The position numbers and the translations under genes were made by a program. Source: Candidatus Woesearchaeota archaeon (lineage in GTDB: Archaea; Nanobdellota; Nanobdellia; Woesearchaeales; UBA525). From it: DNA of 16,247 nucleotides. Shown in pieces: positions 1-6,105 of this stretch (the stretch's first letter is position 1; each line of letters begins with the position of its first letter). The stretch lies in the NCBI GenBank assembly GCA_023252315.1, contig JAJPEB010000013.1, positions 1 through 16,247 on the forward strand, in the 5' to 3' direction. The notes beneath the pieces were generated by a model. That model worked only from the letters and a program-made list of their open reading frames with translations, ran no database searches and was not told where the DNA came from.

Positions 1-297
1 GTCGAGCACGTACACGAAGATGGACTTCCCGTCCTCGCTCTCGAGACGCTGGCAGCTCACGGCGCCATGCGTCGAGAGGCACTTGCGCAGCTGGCGCGGG
101 ATGAGGAAGTACTTCGTCGCCTCGTTGCGCCCGCGCAGCGACACCCTGCTGCCGATGTCCGCTATCCGCTCGGAGAAGAGGTAGATGCCGTCCATCTCGC
201 CGCGCAGCCTGCGGAACTCGTCGTGGTCGAGGAGCACCTCGACGACCACTTTCCCATCGCTGCCGCCATGGCGCCGCGAGCAGAGAATGCTCCCCAT
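1..297 (-). CDS. Conserved-looking hypothetical protein (3' end cut by window edge)
   Basis: The reading frame is open from an ATG at 297 to the left edge, so 99 codons are visible and the C-terminus is missing. The protein starts MGSILCSRRHGGSDGK and continues with a strand-like VVVEVLL, then LFSERIADIGSRV, RGRNEATKYFLIPRQLRK and VSCQRLESEDGKSIFVYVLD. The phrase NEATKYFLIPRQLR looks like a conserved core of a small archaeal protein family, but I cannot name a function. The ATG is supported by a GTATAAA box on the same strand at 331-337, which puts transcription start about 10 bases upstream, and by a weak GGTG motif just before the ATG. It is divergent from the AbrB-PhoU gene and shares its AT-rich control region. 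There is no signal peptide or membrane segment, so it is probably cytoplasmic. Confidence 0.75.
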   Translation of the reverse strand, partial: MGSILCSRRHGGSDGKVVVEVLLDHDEFRRLRGEMDGIYLFSERIADIGSRVSLRGRNEATKYFLIPRQLRKCLSTHGAVSCQRLESEDGKSIFVYVLD

Positions 298-330
298 GTC
301 CCACCCCGGGACGCAGGCCCGCGCGCCTGA

Positions 331-337
331 TTTATAC
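331..337 (-). promoter_or_regulatory. TATA box for the leftmost minus-strand gene
   Basis: The minus strand reads GTATAAA in an otherwise GC-rich genome. Its centre lies about 37 bases upstream of the ATG at 297, so a start site about 27 bases downstream would give a leader near 10 nt. The call rests on sequence and spacing only. Confidence 0.55.
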
Positions 338-360
338 CTTCCTCACATACCATACCCATG

Positions 361-378
361 TGTACATATGTATGTACA
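361..378. promoter_or_regulatory. Perfect inverted repeat, candidate operator
   Basis: TGTACATA-TG-TATGTACA is an 18-bp perfect dyad with 8-bp arms and a 2-bp centre. It sits in an AT-rich island between two divergent promoters: about 24 bp from the leftward TATA box and about 27 bp from the rightward one. That is a typical position for a dimeric regulator acting on both genes. The adjacent gene product has an N-terminal AbrB-type DNA-binding fold, so autoregulation is possible. That link is inference. Confidence 0.5.
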
Positions 379-402
379 TACTTATTTCACCCAAACAGCA
401 TC

Positions 403-411
403 TTTTTATAC
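403..411 (+). promoter_or_regulatory. TATA box of the phoU-like transcription unit
   Basis: TTTTTATAC. The TTTATAC core begins at 405, exactly 28 bases before the ATG at 433. This is the same spacing seen between TTTATAC at 7780 and the carbamoyltransferase ATG at 7808. The predicted RNA start therefore falls at or next to 433 rather than near the phoU ATG at 483. Confidence 0.65.
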
Positions 412-432
412 ACATTTCTTCCGAGCAGGTGT

Positions 433-486
433 ATGACAGGCGAATATCGAGGAGAGCGCCGCGCGCGGCGCGGGGGGAGCGCATGA
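433..486 (+). CDS. Candidate leaderless upstream ORF / leader peptide of phoU
   Basis: An ATG at 433 opens an 18-codon frame encoding MTGEYRGERRARRGGSA, which has five arginines in 17 residues. Its TGA (484-486) overlaps the phoU ATG (483-485) as ATGA. The ATG is placed exactly where the TATA box predicts transcription start, which matches the leaderless genes elsewhere in the window. Ribosomes starting here would terminate on the phoU start codon, suggesting translational coupling or regulated re-initiation. An alternative is a GTG at 429, in frame with phoU, giving an 18-residue N-terminal extension; it lies slightly upstream of the predicted RNA start. No homology is claimed for the peptide. 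Confidence 0.4.
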   Translation: MTGEYRGERRARRGGSA

Positions 487-1382
487 AGCGCAAGGTGGTG
501 CAGCACGGGCCGAGCACGCTCACCGTCTCGCTGCCCGTCGACTGGGTCAAGGACTTCGGCATCAAGAAGGGGGACGAGATCACAATCGAGCACATGCGCA
601 ACGGCCTCTTCCTCACGACGGGGGAGGGGAGGCAGAAGGGCAGCAAGACGCTCAACGTGCGCGGCATGCCCGAGATCATCAACAAGGCGATCTCCGCGAT
701 CTACAAGAGCGGCTTCGACGAGATCGTGGTCGAGTACCACGGCTCGGACGAGCTCCAGCAGCTCCACAACGTGCTCCTGACCGGCTACATCGGCTTCGAG
801 ATCGTCGAGGAGACGAAGGACAGGGTCGTCATCAAGAAGGTGAGCGAGCCGAGCGAGGAGGAGTTCAAGACGCTCTTCCGCCGCATCTTCCACTTCCTGC
901 TCTCGCTCGCGGAGGACGGGGTCGACGCCGCGCGCTCGCACGACAAGAACGCGTACCAGAAGCTCATCCTGCGCGACCAGAACATCAACAAGCTCGCGGA
1001 CTTCTGCCGCAGGATCGTGAACAAGCGCGGGCAGACGGACTACCACGGCGACACCGCGCTCTACCACATCATCGAGCAGCTCGAGAAGATCGGCGACGTC
1101 TACAAGGACATCAACTCGTACCTGCTCGAGCAGCGCAGCGCGCCGCCGGAGAAGGCGATCACGCTCTACCGCAAGGCGAACGAGATGATGCGCGAGTACA
1201 ACGACCTCTTCTTCACGTTCACCCTGCAGAAGGCGAACGCGCTGCTCAAGGACTACCGAAAGTTCGTGCGCGACGCCGACGCGCTCGAGGACTCGTCGCA
1301 CCCCAGGTTCACGTACCTCGTCCAGAGCATCGCGAGGGAGATCTACAACCTGCTCGGCGTCACGATGATCCTGCACCTGTGA
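483..1382 (+). CDS. AbrB-PhoU fusion regulator (phosphate-uptake-regulator family)
   Basis: This is a 299-residue protein. Residues 1-48 form a SpoVT/AbrB-like swapped-hairpin DNA-binding domain (MKRKVVQHGPSTLTVSLP, then WVKDFGIKKGDEITIE). The rest is an all-helical PhoU-type region (about 100-299) with acidic and aromatic helices such as DQNINKLADFCRRIVNK and YHIIEQLEKIGDVYKDINSYL. Archaeal proteins of this architecture are annotated as PhoU family and are thought to connect metal- or phosphate-related signals to transcription. The effector here is unknown, and no phosphate transporter genes are in the window. The ATG at 483 is chosen because the AbrB fold begins there; a weak GGAG lies 3 bases upstream and an upstream frame ends on it. 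The 3' end overlaps the convergent kinase-like gene by 23 bp. Confidence 0.85.
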   Translation: MKRKVVQHGPSTLTVSLPVDWVKDFGIKKGDEITIEHMRNGLFLTTGEGRQKGSKTLNVRGMPEIINKAISAIYKSGFDEIVVEYHGSDELQQLHNVLLTGYIGFEIVEETKDRVVIKKVSEPSEEEFKTLFRRIFHFLLSLAEDGVDAARSHDKNAYQKLILRDQNINKLADFCRRIVNKRGQTDYHGDTALYHIIEQLEKIGDVYKDINSYLLEQRSAPPEKAITLYRKANEMMREYNDLFFTFTLQKANALLKDYRKFVRDADALEDSSHPRFTYLVQSIAREIYNLLGVTMILHL

Positions 1383-2730
1383 GCGGGCGCTTGCGGCGAT
1401 AGCCCTGCACGAACGGCACCGTGTCGACGAACGCTGCGGCATCGACGCGGGGGAGCTCGGAGGGGAAGAGGTAGCGGCCGCGGATCTCCTCGCGCTCGAG
1501 CAGCAGCCCGTAGTAGCCCGCGAAGCGCGCGATCCTCGCGCGGTGCAGCTCCTCCCACCCCTCTTCGGGCACGAGCACGCCGCTGCGCGCGACCGCGAGC
1601 TGGCGCTTGAGGTAGTAGAGCGCCGCGTCGAACACCTCCTCGCGGCGCGCGACGCCGTACTCGCGCGAGATCGCGACGAGCGACCCCATGCCGCGCGAGA
1701 ACGCCTCCCCGTCGTCGAGATGCGCGTTCCATGCGGGGTCCAGCTCGCTGTGCGCGAAGAAGTGCGAGGGGTGCACGAGCAGCGAGAACGCCTTCTCGGG
1801 GTCGACGTCTTGCAGCGTCGCCGAGTCCTCGAGCACGAGCATGTTGAGCGACTTGATGTCGAACTGGTGCATGAAGCGCCGCGCGCTGCGCGAGAGCCTG
1901 CGCGCGAGCAGCCACGCGTTCGCGGCGCTCGGCCCCAGCGCGAGCGGCATGCGCGAGCCTGACGAGAGGATCATGTCGCTGCCCAGCGCCTTCTCGAAGT
2001 AGCGCTCGGGCCTCGCGTACGCGAAGAGGTGGCTGATGTGGGGATCGCGCGCGAGCGCGAGCCTGCCTCTCGCGTGCCCGAGCACCTCCGCATGCAGGCG
2101 CTCGTCGAGGCTCGCGTACTCCGGATCGCAGAGCCCGCCTGATCCCGCCTGCACGCGCTTGCGGCGCAGGTACATCCCCAGGTTCGTGCCGGTGGAGATC
2201 GAGAGGATCCCGCTCGGCACCCCTCCCCTCGTGACGTACGCCGCATGCTCCCCGCGCGGCACGTCCCTCCCCTCCCGCGCGAGCACATCGAGGAACTTGC
2301 ACCAGTGCGAGTACGACAGCACGACGCGGGGGTCGCTGAACGCCTTGTAGAAGAAGCTGAAGGGAAACCCCTGGTCTGCGAGGCGCATCTTCACGCTGGG
2401 CGCATGCGAGCGCACGCTGCCCTCGAGGATGCCTGCCCCGCCCCGCCCGCTCCACGTGCTCACCGCGGTCGAGAGGTCGGGCTGGCGCAGCGCCGATTCC
2501 ACGTTCTCGCGCACGCTCTCGAGCTTCCCTTCCTGGACGTGCCGCGCCGCGTCGAGCAGGTCCCTCGCGCTCGTGGACGCCGTGCTGCTCGACGCGATGC
2601 GGGCGCCGCCAGGGAACGGGGGCGGGGGCGAGGCCGCGCCCGAGTCTCTCGGGAACCCCATCTCTTCCAGGTGCGCGACGAGCGCGAAGGGGCGGCCGGG
2701 GAACGGATCCCGGGGATACTCATCGCGCAT
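1360..2730 (-). CDS. Divergent protein-kinase-like protein
   Basis: This 456-residue protein is not recognised by name. It carries a plausible kinase-like core. A basic strand LRRKRV (about 189-194) could supply the ATP lysine, and a helix DERLHAEVLGHARG could supply the alphaC glutamate. Then come DPHISHLFAY and a catalytic-loop match HQFDIKSLNMLV with D291, K293 and N296 (the D-x-K-x-x-N pattern). LQDVD (about 306-310) sits where DFG would be. There is a proline/serine-rich low-complexity region at about 28-55 and no membrane segment, so it is probably soluble. The start at ATG 2730 is preferred because GGAAAGGTG lies 6 bases upstream; TTG 2763, GTG 2760 and TTG 2751 are in-frame alternatives. 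It is divergent from a small membrane protein, and its last 23 bp overlap the phoU gene. The kinase assignment is inference from motifs; it could instead be another ATP-grasp or phosphotransferase-like fold. Confidence 0.6.
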   Translation of the reverse strand: MRDEYPRDPFPGRPFALVAHLEEMGFPRDSGAASPPPPFPGGARIASSSTASTSARDLLDAARHVQEGKLESVRENVESALRQPDLSTAVSTWSGRGGAGILEGSVRSHAPSVKMRLADQGFPFSFFYKAFSDPRVVLSYSHWCKFLDVLAREGRDVPRGEHAAYVTRGGVPSGILSISTGTNLGMYLRRKRVQAGSGGLCDPEYASLDERLHAEVLGHARGRLALARDPHISHLFAYARPERYFEKALGSDMILSSGSRMPLALGPSAANAWLLARRLSRSARRFMHQFDIKSLNMLVLEDSATLQDVDPEKAFSLLVHPSHFFAHSELDPAWNAHLDDGEAFSRGMGSLVAISREYGVARREEVFDAALYYLKRQLAVARSGVLVPEEGWEELHRARIARFAGYYGLLLEREEIRGRYLFPSELPRVDAAAFVDTVPFVQGYRRKRPLTGAGSS

Positions 2731-2775
2731 CGCGGGCACCTTTCCGCGCAAGGACGCCACCAATCCCTCGCCTGC

Positions 2776-2781
2776 TTTTTA
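2776..2781. promoter_or_regulatory. Shared AT element between divergent genes
   Basis: TTTTTA (minus strand TAAAAA) is the only AT-rich stretch in the 92-bp gap between the divergent starts at 2730 and 2823. It is at usable TATA distance for both: about 48 bases to the left ATG and about 45 to the right GTG, giving leaders near 20 nt that include each gene's ribosome-binding site. It may be one bidirectional TATA box. Confidence 0.4.
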
Positions 2782-2808
2782 GCGCGCCTGCGGGGGATGC
2801 GCGCCACA

Positions 2809-2816
2809 AGGAGGTG
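2809..2816 (+). promoter_or_regulatory. Strong Shine-Dalgarno site deciding the start at 2823
   Basis: AGGAGGTG is complementary to the archaeal 16S rRNA 3' end over its whole length. It lies 6 bases before GTG 2823. A further in-frame GTG at 2814 is inside the site itself and so is not a credible start. Confidence 0.7.
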
Positions 2817-2822
2817 ATCGGA

Positions 2823-3020
2823 GTGAAGAAAGTGCTGGTCATAGGTGCCGTGGCGATCGCGCTTGTCGCGCTGGCCGCGGGAGCAATGCTGTGGGTCGGG
2901 GCCGAGGCCTCGCCCTTGCGCCCGCTCGTCGGGCGCATGCCGCTGGGACAGGAGTCCTCGCTGTGCGATCCCTCCATCCCGCCGTGCGGCTGGCCTCCAG
3001 GCGGCGACAGCAGGCCATGA
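2823..3020 (+). CDS. Small single-pass membrane or secreted protein, 65 aa
   Basis: The start is a GTG behind an excellent Shine-Dalgarno site. The protein begins MKKVLVIGAVAIALVALAAG, which is a positively charged N-terminus and a hydrophobic helix (about 4-24) that could be a signal peptide or a membrane anchor. The remaining roughly 40 residues are short, proline- and glycine-rich and have two cysteines (LCDPSIPPCGWPPGG). No family is recognised. The two cysteines eight residues apart (C-x7-C) could form an extracytoplasmic disulfide. It is divergent from the kinase-like gene and convergent with the transmembrane kinase gene, whose stop lies 7 bp beyond its own. The strong ribosome-binding site is the best evidence that it is a real gene. 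Confidence 0.6.
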   Translation: MKKVLVIGAVAIALVALAAGAMLWVGAEASPLRPLVGRMPLGQESSLCDPSIPPCGWPPGGDSRP

Positions 3021-3027
3021 GCGTCCT

Positions 3028-5760
3028 TCATTTCTCCTCCTTTCTCCTCAGGGAGCGGGCGAGCGCGTCCGCCTCTGCCGCCTGCCCGTGCCACTCGGGC
3101 GTGTAGACCATGCTGTGCGCGAAGATCCCCGTCCGGTGCGCACCCCCCGCGCGCGCCCGTCCCGCCCAGAACTCCACGAGCGAGGGGAAGCGCGCAGGCG
3201 CGCCCGCGAGCCGTGCGCGCGCGAACGCGAGCCCCAGGGCGTCTGCCGCCGCGACGTCCCCATGCACGACCCTCGCGTCGGCGGCGCGCAGGTACGCGAG
3301 CATATCCTCGTCGCCACCTGCGTACCGCTGCGCGCCGTAGAGCACGTCCGGCGGGAGCGTCCGTCCCATCTCGCGCAGCCTCCTGCGCTCGAATGCGTCG
3401 AGGCGCGCGTAGCACCCCTCGAGCCCGCTCGCCGCCCGCGGATCGTGGGGCTCGCGCGAGAGCAGGTCGATCGCGTACGACACGCGCATCAGCAGTCCCG
3501 CGTGCTCCTGGGAGAACGTCGGCTTGTCCGGGTCGCGCGCGTAGCTCCCGTCCTCTCCCCTCGATGCGATTGAGAAGCTGCGCCCGTCCTGGGGGCTGCC
3601 CGGCGCGTCGAGCACCAGGTAGTCGCACGCGGCCTGCGCGCTCCTCGCCGCCATCGCGACCACCTCTTCGCGCGAGAGAGGGCGGAAGCGCTCGGGGCGA
3701 GAGGCGAAGAGCGCGCGCACCGCGGGGTCGTCGCCGGCCCGGAGGGCGAGCGGGTCGAGCATCGCGCGCAGGTCAGGAGAGCGCACGATTGCGGAGAGGA
3801 ACTCCGCGCGGTAGCGCTCCCCCACCGCATCGATCGCGGTGCCCGCATGCGACGCGCTCGGGAACATCCCGCGCGCGGGGTCGTACTGGCGCAGGAAGAT
3901 CGCGCCCGCCGCGAGCGCGTTCGCGTAGGAGCGCTCGAGCCGCTCCGTCTGCGCGCCCGTGAGCAGCCGCGAGAGGCGGCCGCGCAGCTCCGGCACGCGC
4001 AGCAGCGGCCCGAAGCGGGAGACGTACGGGACCCTGAGGTCGCTGTTCTCGCCCTCGAGGTCGAAGCGCAGCAGCGACGAGAGATCGACGAAGAGGCGCG
4101 CATACTCGCGCTGCGTGCGCGTGTCCTTCGCGAGCAGCATCTCGTCGAGCATGCGATCGAGCGCGAACTGCGCATGCACGTCGGTGGGGCCCGAGAAGAA
4201 CGTGTCGCCCCCCAAGTGATCGAGCGCGCCCACGGGGAACGGCCTCGCGCGCAGCACCGGGTCGCGCAGGCGCGGGAGCACCTGCTCCTTGATCTCGCGC
4301 AAGTACCGCTCGCTGATCGCGCGATCGAGCGCGTCGCGTGCGCGCACGTCCGCGGGGCGCGCGGCCGCGACGCGCGCGAGCCCTTCGATGGGGGCCGGAT
4401 TGCCGGCGCGGTACCGCATGCCCTCGAAGAGATATCCCGTCGCAGGCCCGCCGATCACGGCGAGCGCGAGCGCGCCCAGCGCCACGGCGCTCCTGCGCAG
4501 GCGTCTCCTCCAGCCCTCCTGCGCTGCGACCGCCCCTTCCTCGCCGAGCCCCCTGCGCCTCCATGTCCTCGAGATCCTCTTGCCGGGGACATAGGAGGGA
4601 TCGAAGAGGCTCGCGCACAGGTCGCGGTGCAGCGCGGCCATCCCTCCGTCGCCGCCGTAGCCGCTCCACATGCCGTGCAGCAGCACCTGCAGGGTGGAGG
4701 CGCCGACGCCGCGGGCTTCTGCTGCCCGGGGAAGGTCTTTCCTCGCGAACACATGGTCCTTGAGATGGCGCCCCGTAACTTGCCCGCTCTCAGACGCGGG
4801 CGCGAGGCCGATGTCCGCGAGCACGGCGAGCGACACGGCGAGGCCGACGGTGTCGCGCAAGGGGGAGCGCACCGCGCGCGCATGCGCCGGAGTGCCCGCC
4901 TGGGCGACGCGCAGCTCGCGGGGGCTGTAGAATGACGTGTAGGCGGTGCGCGAGCTCATCGTGGTGACGCTCTCCATCGCATCGAGCGCCTCGCGCAGGT
5001 ACGCGGTCTGCCAGTCGACGATGCGCACGAGCGGGCTGCGCTCCTCGAGCTCGACCGTGCGCTCGAGCGATCGCGCCGCACGCGCGCCGCCTGCGCGCCC
5101 GCGCAGCGACTCGACGTCGACCATCAGGTGCGCGTCCTTGATGTCGCGATGCAGCACCCCCATGCCTGCGAGCCGGGAGAGCGTGCCCGAAGAGGACGCC
5201 GCGATATCCCGGTACGCGAGCGCCCTGCCACGCACGCCCGGCGGGTACGCATCGCGCACGAGCGCGACGATCAGCTCCGCGCGCCCGGCGCTCACGCCCA
5301 GCTCCCGTGCGAGGTCGTGAGGGCACCCGTACTTGCCCTCCGCGATGTCGAGCAATGCTGCGGGAGGGAGGTAGCGCGGCATGAGCAGCGCGGGCGCTTC
5401 GGGATCATCCACGAGCGAGGCGCCGATCTGCGCGCCCGTGACCGCGCGCACGTCCTCGCGCTGCCCGACCCAGAGCATGCGCGCGAGGCTCCTGCAGACC
5501 TGCTCGAGGCTCGATCGCGCCTTCGGGGTGTCGAAGCGCTTGACCACGAGCCCGTCGGGGTGCGCGCCCTCGCCTTCCTCCTGCGCGTGAGGAGGGAAGC
5601 GCGCCGCGTAGACCGTGCCGTATCCCCCGCATGAGATGGCCTCCCCTCTCTCGATATCCCCGTGCGCGACGACATGGGGCGGCGACGCGCCGGCGTCGCT
5701 CATCTTCGAGAGCAGGGCCTCGAGCCACCTCCTCTCTCGCGCCTGCGCAGCCTCCATCAT
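3028..5760 (-). CDS. Transmembrane Ser/Thr-kinase-like receptor
   Basis: This is a 910-residue protein. The N-terminal cytoplasmic part (about 35-330) follows the eukaryotic-type kinase order: glycine loop GGYGTVYAARF (45-55), K74 in VVKRF, a possible alphaC E86, catalytic loop HRDIKDAHLMVD (204-215), VDWQT with D249 in the DFG position, SPREL (279-283) for APE, and DTVGLAVSLAVLAD resembling helix F. A basic stretch RRRLRRS precedes one membrane helix (about 424-446). Residues 447-910 are a large extracytoplasmic, mostly helical region that I do not recognise. The Asn of HRDxKxxN is His, and DFG is DWQ, so activity may be weak, altered or absent. The ATG at 5760 is chosen because TTTTTAAGG at 5789-5797 gives a nearly leaderless start. 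An upstream in-frame TTG at 5805 lies beyond the TATA box and is rejected. Confidence 0.8.
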   Translation of the reverse strand: MMEAAQARERRWLEALLSKMSDAGASPPHVVAHGDIERGEAISCGGYGTVYAARFPPHAQEEGEGAHPDGLVVKRFDTPKARSSLEQVCRSLARMLWVGQREDVRAVTGAQIGASLVDDPEAPALLMPRYLPPAALLDIAEGKYGCPHDLARELGVSAGRAELIVALVRDAYPPGVRGRALAYRDIAASSSGTLSRLAGMGVLHRDIKDAHLMVDVESLRGRAGGARAARSLERTVELEERSPLVRIVDWQTAYLREALDAMESVTTMSSRTAYTSFYSPRELRVAQAGTPAHARAVRSPLRDTVGLAVSLAVLADIGLAPASESGQVTGRHLKDHVFARKDLPRAAEARGVGASTLQVLLHGMWSGYGGDGGMAALHRDLCASLFDPSYVPGKRISRTWRRRGLGEEGAVAAQEGWRRRLRRSAVALGALALAVIGGPATGYLFEGMRYRAGNPAPIEGLARVAAARPADVRARDALDRAISERYLREIKEQVLPRLRDPVLRARPFPVGALDHLGGDTFFSGPTDVHAQFALDRMLDEMLLAKDTRTQREYARLFVDLSSLLRFDLEGENSDLRVPYVSRFGPLLRVPELRGRLSRLLTGAQTERLERSYANALAAGAIFLRQYDPARGMFPSASHAGTAIDAVGERYRAEFLSAIVRSPDLRAMLDPLALRAGDDPAVRALFASRPERFRPLSREEVVAMAARSAQAACDYLVLDAPGSPQDGRSFSIASRGEDGSYARDPDKPTFSQEHAGLLMRVSYAIDLLSREPHDPRAASGLEGCYARLDAFERRRLREMGRTLPPDVLYGAQRYAGGDEDMLAYLRAADARVVHGDVAAADALGLAFARARLAGAPARFPSLVEFWAGRARAGGAHRTGIFAHSMVYTPEWHGQAAEADALARSLRRKEEK

Positions 5761-5788
5761 ACCCCCCGCTCCCTGAGATACAGCGAGG

Positions 5789-5797
5789 TTTTTAAGG
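5789..5797 (-). promoter_or_regulatory. TATA box of the transmembrane kinase gene
   Basis: The minus strand reads CCTTAAAAA. Its centre is about 32 bases from the ATG at 5760, giving a leader of only a few bases. Confidence 0.6.
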
Positions 5798-5899
5798 ATA
5801 GTCAAGGGGTTCCGTCACCTCTTCTCCATGCTGCGGCCTCGCGTGGTGACATCGCGCCCGACATATGGTCGTCGCACTGGAACTCCCCACGCCGCAAGG
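5798..5899. other. Intergenic stretch between kinase promoter and tRNA promoter
   Basis: I see no convincing reading frame, repeat or RNA here. Together with the tRNA and the following 101 bases, it makes up the only gap of more than 300 bases without a protein gene. Confidence 0.5.
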
Positions 5900-5906
5900 A
5901 TTAAAA
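5900..5906 (+). promoter_or_regulatory. TATA box of tRNA-Pro
   Basis: ATTAAAA lies about 29 bases upstream of the first tRNA nucleotide, the normal distance for an archaeal TATA box driving a tRNA. Confidence 0.6.
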
Positions 5907-5931
5907 CGCCCCTGCCGCCTTCCTGCGCCAT

Positions 5932-6004
5932 GGGCCCATGGTGTAGCCTGGTATCACACGAGGTTTGGGACCTCGGAACCGCGGTTCGAATCCGCGTGGG
6001 CCCG
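5932..6004 (+). tRNA. tRNA-Pro, anticodon TGG
   Basis: A complete cloverleaf can be folded by eye. The acceptor arms are GGGCCCA (5932-5938) and TGGGCCC (5997-6003). The D stem is GTG/CAC (5941-5943 with 5955-5957). The anticodon stem is CGAGG/CCTCG (5959-5963 with 5971-5975) around loop TTTGGGA, which places TGG at 5966-5968. A 4-nt variable loop is followed by the T stem CGCGG/CCGCG around TTCGAAT. The discriminator would be G6004. CCA is not encoded and must be added after transcription. There is no intron. It decodes CCN proline codons, with U34 reading several of them. Confidence 0.93.
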
Positions 6005-6105
6005 TCGCCGTTTCCGCACTCCGACGCCAGGAGTGGCCTCGTATGCAGAGGCAGGTCGCCGACGCCGAGTAGCAATGGGCACCGCCGTCACCGGCCGCAG
6101 GCCAG
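6005..6105. other. Short intergenic region downstream of tRNA-Pro
   Basis: There is no gene here. It contains a small inverted repeat (GCCTC at 6036-6040 and GAGGC at 6048-6052) and duplicated words (GTCGCCG and CCGACGCC each occur twice). No T-run is present, so a terminator cannot be assigned, and the tRNA and the minus-strand gene converge here. Confidence 0.4.

Noticed and set aside
387..1442. Minus-strand open frame opposite the AbrB-PhoU gene
   Set aside because: Low-complexity Val/Leu/Asp/Arg-rich translation antisense to a clearly recognisable gene.
1343..2455. Second minus-strand frame inside the kinase-like gene
   Set aside because: Arg/Ala-rich shadow; the other frame has mixed composition and kinase-like motifs in order.
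5761..5805. N-terminal extension of the transmembrane kinase from TTG 5805
   Set aside because: It would begin upstream of the TATA box at 5789-5797, so it would not be on the transcript.
6036..6052. Small hairpin downstream of tRNA-Pro as terminator or small RNA
   Set aside because: Only 5 base pairs, no T-run and no box motifs of archaeal guide RNAs.
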